Source: JALYQB01 sp035640155 (lineage in GTDB: Bacteria; Actinomycetota; Actinomycetes; Mycobacteriales; Pseudonocardiaceae). Taken from it: a stretch of 11,158 bases of DNA. The notes under the pieces are model-generated. The model saw only the letters and a program-made list of their open reading frames with translations, did no database searches and had not been told where the DNA came from. Positions 1 to 9,763 of this stretch are shown piece by piece. The position numbers were made by a program, and so were the translations under genes. The stretch lies in NCBI GenBank assembly GCA_035640155.1, contig DASQWR010000227.1, positions 1-11,158 of the forward strand, given 5' to 3'. The first letter of the stretch is position 1, and every line of letters starts with the position of its first letter.

Positions 1-1124
1 TCCGGCTGGGCACCAGCACCGTGACCGTTGCCGGCGGGCGGCTGCTCATCGGGCAGCTGCTCATCGGGGGGGCGCGCGCCACCCCGGTCCGGCGGCTCCG
101 GCGGCTCGACCTCGCGCAGCGCCTGCTCGAGCTGATCCTCGTCGAGTCCCGGTTCGTCGAACGGGTCACGGCGACGGCGATGCGGCAGCGCCAGCCGGGC
201 GGCGACGCGCACGTCCTGCTCGGTCACACTCCTTGCACCCCGCCAGGCGGCGTGCGCGAGCGCGGTCCGGGCCACCACCAGGTCCGCCCGCATGCCGTCG
301 ACCTCGAAGGCGGCGCACACCGTCGCGATCCGGCGCAGCTCGGCATCGGGCAGCTCGGCGCCCGGGAGCGCGGCGCGGGCCGCGGTGATCCGCGCGGCCA
401 GCGCGGTGTCCTCGCCGGCCCAGCGATCGGCGAACCCGGCCGGGTCCGACTCGAACGCCAACCGGCGGCGGACCACCTCGGCCCGCACCTCGACATCGCG
501 GGAGGCGGCGACCTCCACGGTGAGACCGAAGCGGTCCAGCAGCTGCGGACGCAGCTCCCCCTCCTCCGGGTTCATCGTGCCCACCAGCAGAAACGACGCC
601 GCGTGGGAGACGGACACCCCGTCGCGCTCGACGTGCGCGCGCCCCATCGCCGCAGCGTCGAGCAGCAGGTCGACGAGGTGGTCGTGCAGCAGGTTGACCT
701 CGTCGACGTAGAGCACCCCGCGGTGCGCGGCGGCCAGCAGCCCCGGTTGGAAGGCGGACACCCCTTCGGTGAGCGCCCTCTGCAGGTCCACCGAGCCGGC
801 GAGCCGGTCCTCGGTGGCACCCACCGGGAGCTCCACCAGTCGGGCGACCCGGGTCTCGGCAGTACTGTCGCCGTGCGGCCCGTCCGGGCAGTCGGGATCG
901 ACAGCACCCGGATCGCAGGCGAAGCGGCAGCCGGACACCGCCTGCACCGGGGGCAGCAATGCGGCGAGCGCACGCACCACCGTCGACTTCGCGGTGCCCT
1001 TTTCGCCCCGCACCAGGACACCTCCGATGGCGGGGTGCACCGCATTCAGCAGCAGAGCCAGCCGGAGGTCGTCATGGCCGACGACGGCAGCGAACGGGTA
1101 GCGCACAGCAGAGCGCACCGGCAC
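1..1124 (-). CDS. ChlI/ChlD-type AAA+ chelatase subunit (cobaltochelatase partner of CobN), 3' end outside window
   Basis: This is the N-terminal 374 residues of an AAA+ metal-chelatase motor subunit that energises cobalt insertion into hydrogenobyrinic acid a,c-diamide by CobN. The protein starts PVRSAVRYPFAAVVGHDDL after a GTG at 1124. It has a Walker A (GEKGTAKS, residues 40-47) and a Walker B (GVLYVDEVNLLHDHL, about 136-150), then the arginine-finger/sensor region LLVGTMNPEEGELRPQLLDRFGL. From about residue 320 it passes into an acidic, proline-rich linker (DEPGLDEDQLEQALREVE, then PPEPPD) that usually leads to a C-terminal VWA domain; that part lies beyond the left edge. Mycobacterial homologues (Rv2850c) are about 630 residues. 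The start is supported by the Shine-Dalgarno-like GAGGAAGG at 1134-1127. A cobalamin riboswitch lies just upstream, so the gene, and probably cobO/cobB genes to the left, should be B12-repressed. Function as the CobN partner is inferred from family and context. Confidence 0.92.
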   Translation of the reverse strand, partial: MPVRSAVRYPFAAVVGHDDLRLALLLNAVHPAIGGVLVRGEKGTAKSTVVRALAALLPPVQAVSGCRFACDPGAVDPDCPDGPHGDSTAETRVARLVELPVGATEDRLAGSVDLQRALTEGVSAFQPGLLAAAHRGVLYVDEVNLLHDHLVDLLLDAAAMGRAHVERDGVSVSHAASFLLVGTMNPEEGELRPQLLDRFGLTVEVAASRDVEVRAEVVRRRLAFESDPAGFADRWAGEDTALAARITAARAALPGAELPDAELRRIATVCAAFEVDGMRADLVVARTALAHAAWRGARSVTEQDVRVAARLALPHRRRRDPFDEPGLDEDQLEQALREVEPPEPPDRGGARPPDEQLPDEQPPAGNGHGAGAQP

Positions 1125-1165
1125 GTCCTTCCTCGGGTAGTCGCGCCCGGGTCGGGTCGTCAACG

Positions 1166-1324
1166 GACGGCGGAGTGTCCTGGCTCCCGGATCGGCACTC
1201 GCCCCCGGCCTTCCCGCTGCACGCGGTGGCCCTCAGCTGGAGGCTCGCTCCCCGGTCACAGTGGCGCGACCGCGCCGGACTGAGGCCCTGATCGACCTGG
1301 CACCGGCTTCCTCGCACACCGCCC
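1166..1324 (-). promoter_or_regulatory. Cobalamin (adenosylcobalamin) riboswitch upstream of the chelatase subunit gene
   Basis: Read on the minus strand, the segment carries the ordered conserved blocks of a B12 riboswitch: GAGGAAGCCGGTG (1313-1301), CCGGCGCGG (1278-1270) followed by CGCCACTGTGA (1266-1256), GGGGAGCGA (1253-1245), GAGGGCCACCG and GCGGGAAGGCC further down, and a B12-box-like GGGAGCCAGGA (1188-1178). Terminal P1 pairing is possible between GGCGGTGT near 1322-1315 and ACA/CCGCC near 1178-1169, with a CT bulge. P4 is GCCGG (1307-1303) with CCGGC (1278-1274); between them is an unusually long loop that can itself fold (AGGTC 1298-1294 with GGCCT 1287-1283). About 31 nt separate the aptamer from the Shine-Dalgarno sequence of the GTG at 1124, and no terminator with a U-tract is visible, so control of translation initiation is the likelier mechanism. 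Recognition is by eye, not by covariance model. Confidence 0.93.
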
Positions 1325-1478
1325 GATAGTTGCCCCTGGCATGCTTCCAGACTGAATGCCCACCCCACAACGAGTGGTACATCTCCTCGCTGCTTTGCTC
1401 TGACGGCGTCCACCCATCACAGTGGTGGCCCAAGAGCTGGCGCGATCTTGAGGACCGTGCTCGCTCCAGATGGCTGCC
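1325..1478 (-). other. Spacer between GNAT stop and riboswitch, expected promoter region of the chelatase operon
   Basis: This 154-nt stretch has no convincing coding sequence. It should hold the transcription start for the riboswitch-controlled operon, but I find no pair of -35/-10 hexamers that I would defend. A weak 5-bp inverted repeat (CCACC at 1428-1424 with GGTGG at 1414-1410, 9-nt loop) could be a 3' hairpin of the acetyltransferase transcript. Readthrough from cobN and the acetyltransferase gene would pass through here into the riboswitch. Confidence 0.4.
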
Positions 1479-1934
1479 TCAGCCGACCCGTCCGGTGCGA
1501 CGCATCGGGACGTGCGGGATGCCGTACTCGGTGAACTCCGCACCGCTGGGCTCGAACCCGAACGCCTCGTACAACCCGATGAGGTGGCTCTGGGCGTCGA
1601 GCACGCACGGCGCGTCGCGGATCTCGGCCAGCGCCCCCTCCATCAGCCTGCGGGCAGCGCCATGTCCACGGGCCTGTCGCTCCGCGCACACCCGACCGAT
1701 CCGGAACTCGCCCTCCGGTTGCTCCAGCAGCCGCAGGTACGCGACGACGTCGGATCCATGCTCCGATGCCAGCCAGAAGTGGCGCGTCGTGTCCGCGAGG
1801 TCTCGCCCGTCCAGCTCCTGGTACGGACATGCCTGCTCGACCACGAAAACTTCCACCCGCAGGCGCAACAAGGCATAGAGGGTGGCTACCGGCACGTCTG
1901 GGGCAAGACTGCGGTGCAGCACGGAGTGGTCCAC
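1479..1934 (-). CDS. ElaA-like GNAT family N-acetyltransferase
   Basis: A 151-residue acetyl-CoA-dependent N-acetyltransferase whose substrate is unknown. It has the ElaA-type N-terminal signature LRLRVEVFVVEQACPYQELD (about residues 22-41), in which the xFVVEQxCPYxExD block is typical. The central strand WLASEHGSDVVAYLRLL is followed by the acetyl-CoA pyrophosphate-binding loop IGRVCAERQARGHGAARRLM (the R/Q-x-x-G-x-G/A loop), and the C-terminal IGLYEAFGFEPSGAEFTEYGIPHVPM is the usual GNAT end. Length matches E. coli ElaA (about 153). The GTG start at 1934 is preceded by GGTAGG (1948-1943) at 8 nt spacing. It lies 131 bp after cobN on the same strand. A GNAT gene next to the chelatase subunit gene is also recalled from M. 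tuberculosis (Rv2851c), so the linkage looks conserved, but no role in B12 synthesis is shown. Confidence 0.9.
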   Translation of the reverse strand: MDHSVLHRSLAPDVPVATLYALLRLRVEVFVVEQACPYQELDGRDLADTTRHFWLASEHGSDVVAYLRLLEQPEGEFRIGRVCAERQARGHGAARRLMEGALAEIRDAPCVLDAQSHLIGLYEAFGFEPSGAEFTEYGIPHVPMRRTGRVG

Positions 1935-1952
1935 GGCGCTTGCCTACCAGAG

Positions 1953-1975
1953 CACCCGGTCACGTGCACCGGGTG
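1953..1975. repeat. Perfect 8-bp inverted repeat before the GNAT gene
   Basis: CACCCGGT (1953-1960) and ACCGGGTG (1968-1975) are exact reverse complements separated by CACGTGC. On the minus-strand transcript the hairpin would end 4 nt before the GGTAGG ribosome binding site of the acetyltransferase and about 90 nt after the cobN stop. It has no T-tract, so it is not a classical intrinsic terminator. It could be an mRNA hairpin, a processing site or a protein operator. Confidence 0.6.
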
Positions 1976-2065
1976 AGGCGATCGAGGATGGAGAATCTGA
2001 GCGGCGATCCGCGGGGAGACCGGCGACCTCATGCACCTCTCGGCGACCGGAGACTGACTCGGCAC

Positions 2066-5710
<3,645 letters not shown>

Positions 5711-5745
5711 GTTCGCCATCCTGCCGCCTGTCACAGTCATGGCAG

Positions 5746-5751
5746 TAACGT
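5746..5751 (+). promoter_or_regulatory. Putative -10 element for leaderless mtr transcription
   Basis: TAACGT fits the actinobacterial TANNNT -10 pattern and ends exactly 7 nt before the GTG at 5759, so transcription would start at or next to the start codon. I see no good -35 hexamer 16-18 nt upstream (that stretch is GC-rich), which is common for this class. It lies in the roughly 40-bp gap between the divergent cobN and mtr starts and overlaps a 10-bp palindrome, ACGTGCACGT (5748-5757). Confidence 0.45.
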
Positions 5752-5758
5752 GCACGTC

Positions 5759-7120
5759 GTGCGGCACTTCGATCTGGTGATCATCGGTAGCGGCTCCGGG
5801 AACACGATCCTGTCGCCCGCCTTCGAGCATTGGGATGTCGCCCTGGTCGAGCACGCCACCTTCGGTGGCACCTGCCTCAACGTCGGGTGCATCCCCACCA
5901 AGATGTACGTCTACGCCGCCGACGTCGCGGAGACGGTCCGGCGGGCGGCGCGCTACGGCATCGACGCGAGCGTCGACAAGGTGCGGTGGAACGACATCCG
6001 GGATCGCGTGTTCGGCCGGATCGACCCGATCGCCGAGGGCGGCCGCCGCTACCGGGCCGAGCGCAGCCCGAACGTCACCGTCTACTCGGGTTCCGCGCGC
6101 TTCACCGGGCACCGGCAGATCGCCACCGGTACCGGCGAGACGATCACCGCCGACCGGGTGGTGATCGCCGCCGGGTCCCGCCCGGTGATCCCGGCCGAGA
6201 TCGCCCGCGCCGGCGTGCCCCTGCACACCAGCGACACGGTCATGCGGCTCGACACCCTGCCGGAGCGGCTGGTGATCCTCGGCGGCGGCTACATCGCCGC
6301 CGAGTTCGCCCACGTCTTCTCCGCGCTCGGCGTGCAGGTCTGCCTCGCCGCGCGGAGCAGCCCGCTGCTGCGCCACCTCGATGACACGCTCGCCGAGCGC
6401 TTCACCACCGCGGTCGGGTCGCGGTGGGAGCTGCACCTGGGACGGCTGGTGCACCAGCTGGAGGGCGGCTCCTCCGGGATCCGGGCGACGCTCGACGACG
6501 GCGCCGTCCTCACCGGCGACGTGCTGCTCGTCGCGACCGGGCGGATTCCCAACAGTGACCTGCTGGACCTGGATGCCGCCGGGGTCACGACCCACGTGGA
6601 CGGGCGGATCGTCGTCGACCCCCAGCAGCGCACTCGGGCCGAGGGCGTCTACGCGCTGGGGGACATCTCCTCGGAGTACCAGCTCAAGCACGTCGCGAAC
6701 CACGAGGCGCGGGTGGTGGCGCACAACCTGCTCCATCCGGACGACCCGGTGGCCACCGACCACCGGGTCGTGCCCGCCGCGGTGTTCACCGACCCGCAGA
6801 TCGCCACGGTGGGACTCACCGAGACGGACTGCGTGAGCCGTGGCCTGGACTTCGCGGTGCAGGTGCAGGAGTACGGCGACGTCGCCTACGGATGGGCGAT
6901 GGAGGACACCACCGGGTTCTGCAAGGCGATCGCCGAGCGCGGCAGCGGCCGGCTGCTCGGGGCACACCTGATGGGGCCGCAGGCGTCCAGCCTGATCCAG
7001 CCACTGGTGCAGGCGATGTCCTTCGGACAGACCGCCCGCGACCTTGCCACCGGCCAGTACTGGATCCACCCCGCACTGCCCGAGGTGCTGGAGAATGCCC
7101 TGCTCGGCCTGGAGCTGTAG
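5759..7120 (+). CDS. mtr: Mycothione reductase
   Basis: An NAD(P)H-dependent flavoprotein disulfide reductase that reduces mycothione (oxidised mycothiol) to two mycothiols, the actinobacterial equivalent of glutathione reductase. The 453-residue product has an FAD dinucleotide-binding site at the N-terminus (IIGSGSGN), the redox-active pair C39/C44 in GGTCLNVGCIPTKM, an NAD(P)H Rossmann motif (ILGGGYIAAEFAHVFSALG), the second FAD motif GVYALGDIS, and the catalytic His-Glu dyad in HPALPE (H437, E442). Long stretches such as AAEFAHVFSALG, YGDVAYGWAMEDT and GQYWIHPALPEV match M. tuberculosis Mtr (459 residues) and separate it from lipoamide dehydrogenase. A GTG at 5750 would add three residues; 5759 is preferred because the -10 element implies a leaderless start there. 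The frame is open far upstream, but that is antisense to cobN. It is convergent with the PIN toxin gene, with one base between the two stops. Confidence 0.95.
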   Translation: MRHFDLVIIGSGSGNTILSPAFEHWDVALVEHATFGGTCLNVGCIPTKMYVYAADVAETVRRAARYGIDASVDKVRWNDIRDRVFGRIDPIAEGGRRYRAERSPNVTVYSGSARFTGHRQIATGTGETITADRVVIAAGSRPVIPAEIARAGVPLHTSDTVMRLDTLPERLVILGGGYIAAEFAHVFSALGVQVCLAARSSPLLRHLDDTLAERFTTAVGSRWELHLGRLVHQLEGGSSGIRATLDDGAVLTGDVLLVATGRIPNSDLLDLDAAGVTTHVDGRIVVDPQQRTRAEGVYALGDISSEYQLKHVANHEARVVAHNLLHPDDPVATDHRVVPAAVFTDPQIATVGLTETDCVSRGLDFAVQVQEYGDVAYGWAMEDTTGFCKAIAERGSGRLLGAHLMGPQASSLIQPLVQAMSFGQTARDLATGQYWIHPALPEVLENALLGLEL

Positions 7121-7121
7121 C

Positions 7122-7496
7122 TCAGGCGGGCAGGATCGGCACGCCGTAGGCGGCGAAAGCCCGATCACTCGTGACGATCATGAGTCCCTCGCACCGCGCT
7201 TGCGCGATCAGCATGCGATCAAACGGGTCGCGGTGGTACAGCGGAAGGTCCCGCACCGCGACCGTGTGCTCGCCGAGCACCGGTAGCTCGACGAACGATT
7301 GTCGTGCCACGTGCTCCCGTAGATCGGCCCGAACGGTGAGCTTGCCGATCGACTGCTTGATCGAGAGCTCCCACAGGGAGACCACCGAGACACGGACATC
7401 GTCCGCGGTAGTGATCGCATCCTGAGCTCGCCGGGACAGGGGCGGCGAGGGGTCCAGCCACCGCACAACGGCGACCGTGTCGAGCAGCAATCTCAC
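7122..7496 (-). CDS. vapC: PIN-domain ribonuclease toxin, VapC family
   Basis: A 124-residue PIN-domain protein, the presumed toxin of a type II toxin-antitoxin pair; family members are Mg2+-dependent RNases that cleave tRNA or rRNA. The acidic active-site residues are visible: D6 in RLLLDT, E43 in SLWELSIK, D93 (with D90) in YHRDPFDRMLIAQA, and D111 in VTSDRAF. The xHRDPFDR and YGVPIL features fit the subgroup paired with Phd/YefM antitoxins. The GTG start at 7496 overlaps the antitoxin stop as GTGA, which implies translational coupling. The full set of catalytic residues suggests an intact toxin. It is convergent with mtr, with one base between the stops, so there is no room for a terminator between them. 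Target RNA is unknown. Confidence 0.9.
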   Translation of the reverse strand: MRLLLDTVAVVRWLDPSPPLSRRAQDAITTADDVRVSVVSLWELSIKQSIGKLTVRADLREHVARQSFVELPVLGEHTVAVRDLPLYHRDPFDRMLIAQARCEGLMIVTSDRAFAAYGVPILPA

Positions 7497-7759
7497 CGCT
7501 CATCATCCTCGGCCGCGACAATCGGCGCGTTGTAGAACAGGTCCTCCAATTCGGGATCGGGCTCATCGAAGTCGTCGGCGATCCAGATCTTGCCCTTCAA
7601 TGAACCCGGAACCCGATGTGGTACCGACCGCTGGAGCGGCACGAGGCGCGCGACGGGCCTGCCGTTGCGGGCGATGACGACCTCGGTCCCACCCTCCACC
7701 TCCTCCAGGAGCTTGGAGAGCTGCGTCTTGGCCTCGTAGACATTGACCTGCTTGGGCAC
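7493..7759 (-). CDS. vapB: Phd/YefM-family antitoxin of the PIN toxin
   Basis: An 88-residue antitoxin, first gene of the toxin-antitoxin pair. The N-terminal half, KQVNVYEAKTQLSKLLEEVE then GGTEVVIARNGRPVARLVPL, is the Phd/YefM DNA-binding and dimerisation fold (the Y-E-A-K-x-x-L-S-x-L-L pattern with I-A-R-N-G-x-P-V-A). The acidic C-terminus (IADDFDEPDPELEDLFY) is the expected toxin-neutralising tail. The pair is normally autoregulated by this protein binding its own promoter. The GTG start at 7759 is 9 nt after a TAGTAT -10 element and has no clear ribosome binding site, so the mRNA may be leaderless. Symbol follows family convention; a locus-specific name is not known. Confidence 0.88.
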   Translation of the reverse strand: MPKQVNVYEAKTQLSKLLEEVEGGTEVVIARNGRPVARLVPLQRSVPHRVPGSLKGKIWIADDFDEPDPELEDLFYNAPIVAAEDDER

Positions 7760-7768
7760 GGTTTGACC

Positions 7769-7774
7769 ATACTA
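7769..7774 (-). promoter_or_regulatory. Putative -10 element of the vapBC promoter
   Basis: On the minus strand TAGTAT (7774-7769) fits TANNNT and is followed by 9 nt and then the GTG of the antitoxin, close to the spacing of leaderless actinobacterial promoters. GGTC occurs three times around it (within about 7785-7764), and TGATCA sits just upstream (7789-7784); these could serve as autoregulatory operator elements. No clear -35 is seen. The same 43-bp gap holds the ribosome-binding region of the divergent metallo-beta-lactamase-fold pseudogene. Confidence 0.45.
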
Positions 7775-7802
7775 GACCAGACCTGATCAAGGTAGGGGGC
7801 CG

Positions 7803-8213
7803 ATGAACACGGTCAACGTGTACCTCGTCGCCGGCAACTCCCGGGGCATCCTGTCGCCCACAGGTTGCGTGAGGACGACGAGGTGCAGGGCTTCACCGTG
7901 CTCGACGTCCCGGGTCACTCGCCTTGCCACATCGCGCTGTGGCGCGAGTCCGAATCGGACACTGCTCTGCGGCGACGTGTTCTTCAACCTGCGGCGGCTC
8001 GGTCCGCCGCCAGCGTTCCTCACGTTCGATCCGGAGCGCAATCACGAGTTGATGCGCCGCCTGGCCGCGCTGCGGCCCGCGCTCGTGCTGTTCGGCCACG
8101 GGCCGCCGCTTCGCGATCCGGATCGCCTGGCCCACCTCGCCGGACGAGTGCCATCACCAGACAGGGCACCGCCCTCAACTGGACTGGGTCGTGCCGGTCG
8201 CGACGAACGGTAG
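7803..8213 (+). pseudogene. Broken MBL-fold metallo-hydrolase gene (internal deletion plus frameshifts)
   Basis: Three pieces of a metallo-beta-lactamase-fold hydrolase can be read in two frames. MNTVNVYLVAGN (7803-about 7840) is the usual second strand region. Then, in the frame starting at positions such as 7841, GHPVAHRLREDDEVQGFTVL and DVPGHSPCHIALWRES follow. After about 7955 the first frame resumes with RTLLCGDVFFNL, PPPAFLTFDPERNHELMRRL and LVLFGHGPPLRD. The late metal ligands (PGH, CGD, FGHG) survive, but the HxHxDH motif and roughly 100 residues around it are missing, so the enzyme cannot be active. The resumed frame runs to a stop at 8213 and overlaps the 3' end of cobQ (convergent) by 39 nt. 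The original substrate is not recognisable. A sequencing error could explain one frame change but not the missing HxHxDH region. Confidence 0.78.
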
Positions 8214-9704
8214 GTTGGCCGGGACTCCATGGGCGATCAGCGCGTCCAGCGCACCGGTGTCCAGGTGCCGCTCGACGAGATCACCGAGCAGATCCAGCTG
8301 GGCCGCCCGCACGGTGGCGAACGAGGTGTCCGGGGCGGGACGGAACCCGTCGCGCCCGGCGAGCGCGGCCACGCGCTGCAGCAATGCCCGGCGGAACGCG
8401 TCGTTCTCGAACAGCCCGTGCCAGTGGGTGCCGAGCACGTGGCCCCCGTCGGCACCCTCGCCGGTGCCGTCGGGGAAGGTCAGCAGCGGCGCCTCACCAG
8501 TTCGGGCCACCCGCCCATAGTGGATCTCGTAGCCGGTCACCGCCTCGCCGAGCGCGGTGCCCGCCGGCCGCCCGAGGTGCTTGTCCCGATCGAAGGTGAC
8601 ATCGACGTCCAGCAGCCCGAGGCCCGGCAACTCCCCCGTACCCGACTCGACCTCGTCGTGGATGCGCCGCCCGAGCATCTGGAACCCGCCGCAGATTCCC
8701 ACCACCGGCCGGCCCGCGGCGGCGTGCGCCACCACCGCGCCGGCCAGACCGGTGCGGTGCAACCACGCCAGGTCGTCCACCGTGGACTTCGAGCCGGGCA
8801 GCACCACCAGGTCGGCGTCGGCCAGCCGGGAGGGCTCGGTGACGTAACGCACCGCAACCCCCGGCTCGCAGGCCAGCGCGTCGACGTCGGTGCCGTTGGA
8901 GACGCGCGGCAACCGCAGCGCGGCGACCCGGAGCCACTGCGTCCCGTGCGGCGCGGCAGCCCGACCGACCGCCCCGTCCGCGGGGTGCGACAGCGAGTCC
9001 TCCGCGTCGATCCACAGCCCGTCGCTCCACGGCAGCACGCCGTAGGTCCGCCGGCCGGTGAGGTCCCGCAGCTGGTCCAGCCCGGGCGCCAGCAGCGCCG
9101 GGTCACCACGGAACTTGTTGATTACAAAGCCCGCCACGAGTGCCTGGTCCGCGGGCTCCAGCAGCGCGAGGGTGCCGAAGAGGTGTGCGAGCACGCCACC
9201 GCGGTCGATGTCCCCGACCACCAGCACCGGCAGCTCCGCGGCCCGCGCCAGGCCCATGTTGGCGATGTCGGTCGCCCGCAGATTGATCTCCGTGGGAGAT
9301 CCGGCGCCCTCGCACACGACCACGTCGTGCTCGGCGCGCAGCGCGGTGAGACTGTCGACGACGACTTCCAGCAGCGCCGCCGTGCGATGCCGGTAGGACA
9401 TCGCCGAAACCGTGCCGTCGACACCACCGAGCACCACCACTTGGGAGCAGCGGTCGCTACCCGGCTTGAGCAGCACCGGGTTGAGCCGAACGGTCGGCTC
9501 GATGCCGCAGGACAGCGCCTGCAGCGCCTGCGCCCGCCCGATCTCCCCACCATCAGGGGTGACCACGGAGTTGTTCGACATGTTCTGCGCCTTGAACGGT
9601 GCGACGGACAGGCCCCGACGGGCCAGCCACCGGCAGAGGCCGGTGACCAGCATGCTCTTGCCCGCGTCCGACGTAGTGCCGGCTACCAGCAGCGCCCCGG
9701 TCAC
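8175..9704 (-). CDS. cobQ: Cobyric acid synthase (glutamine-hydrolysing)
   Basis: Amidates the b, d, e and g carboxylates of adenosylcobyrinic acid a,c-diamide with glutamine and ATP, a late step of the corrin pathway. The 509-residue product has the N-terminal ATP-binding synthetase domain (LLVAGTTSDAGKSMLVTGLC, residues 5-24; PFKAQNMSNN; EGAGSPTEINL; VVGDIDRGGVLAHL) and a C-terminal class I glutamine amidotransferase domain with the nucleophile C338 in VVGICGGFQMLG and the catalytic His in GTHWHGLFEN (H429). Length and motifs match CobQ/CbiP, including M. tuberculosis CobQ1. The GTG start at 9704 overlaps the stop of the preceding tiny ORF as GTGA; an adjacent GTG at 9707 is the alternative. 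There is no good Shine-Dalgarno at the usual distance, which supports translational coupling. No riboswitch precedes it; its nearest promoter is that of the DUF397 gene. Confidence 0.95.
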   Translation of the reverse strand: MTGALLVAGTTSDAGKSMLVTGLCRWLARRGLSVAPFKAQNMSNNSVVTPDGGEIGRAQALQALSCGIEPTVRLNPVLLKPGSDRCSQVVVLGGVDGTVSAMSYRHRTAALLEVVVDSLTALRAEHDVVVCEGAGSPTEINLRATDIANMGLARAAELPVLVVGDIDRGGVLAHLFGTLALLEPADQALVAGFVINKFRGDPALLAPGLDQLRDLTGRRTYGVLPWSDGLWIDAEDSLSHPADGAVGRAAAPHGTQWLRVAALRLPRVSNGTDVDALACEPGVAVRYVTEPSRLADADLVVLPGSKSTVDDLAWLHRTGLAGAVVAHAAAGRPVVGICGGFQMLGRRIHDEVESGTGELPGLGLLDVDVTFDRDKHLGRPAGTALGEAVTGYEIHYGRVARTGEAPLLTFPDGTGEGADGGHVLGTHWHGLFENDAFRRALLQRVAALAGRDGFRPAPDTSFATVRAAQLDLLGDLVERHLDTGALDALIAHGVPANLPFVATGTTQSS

Positions 9705-9763
9705 CACAAGCCGGAGTTCAGCCGCCCCAGCTCCGCCAGCAGCTCCCGGTCCTCCCGGATCAT
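9701..9763 (-). CDS. 20-codon ORF between the 90-residue gene and cobQ (possible remnant or coupling ORF)
   Basis: An ATG at 9763 overlaps the TGA of the upstream 90-residue gene (ATGA), and its own TGA overlaps the cobQ GTG (GTGA). The 20-residue product, MIREDRELLAELGRLNSGLW, is an amphipathic, helix-like acidic/leucine-rich peptide. It resembles the beginning of small helical proteins I have seen encoded beside DUF397 genes, so it may be the truncated head of such a gene whose remainder was lost when cobQ was joined on. Alternatively it is a coupling ORF that hands ribosomes to cobQ, or the frameshifted tail of the 90-residue protein. No homology claim can be made at this length. Confidence 0.4.
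   Translation of the reverse strand: MIREDRELLAELGRLNSGLW

Noticed and set aside
21..1283. Plus-strand 420-residue ORF at the left edge
   Set aside because: Antisense to the AAA+ chelatase subunit and the riboswitch, both of which are strongly supported on the minus strand.
1072..1433. Minus-strand ORFs of 66-113 residues across the riboswitch
   Set aside because: They lie on the riboswitch aptamer, have no homology-like pattern and lack ribosome binding sites.
5748..5757. Shared ACGTGCA core in three intergenic sites (near 1962, 5748 and 10348) as a regulon motif
   Set aside because: The same 7-mer also occurs inside cobN (around 3750-3780), so its recurrence is explained by base composition. 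The individual palindromes are reported separately.
5711..7168. Upstream extension of the cobN frame, giving a 1700-residue ORF
   Set aside because: The extension is antisense to mtr and has no CobN-like sequence; known CobN proteins begin at the LLLSTADTDL block.
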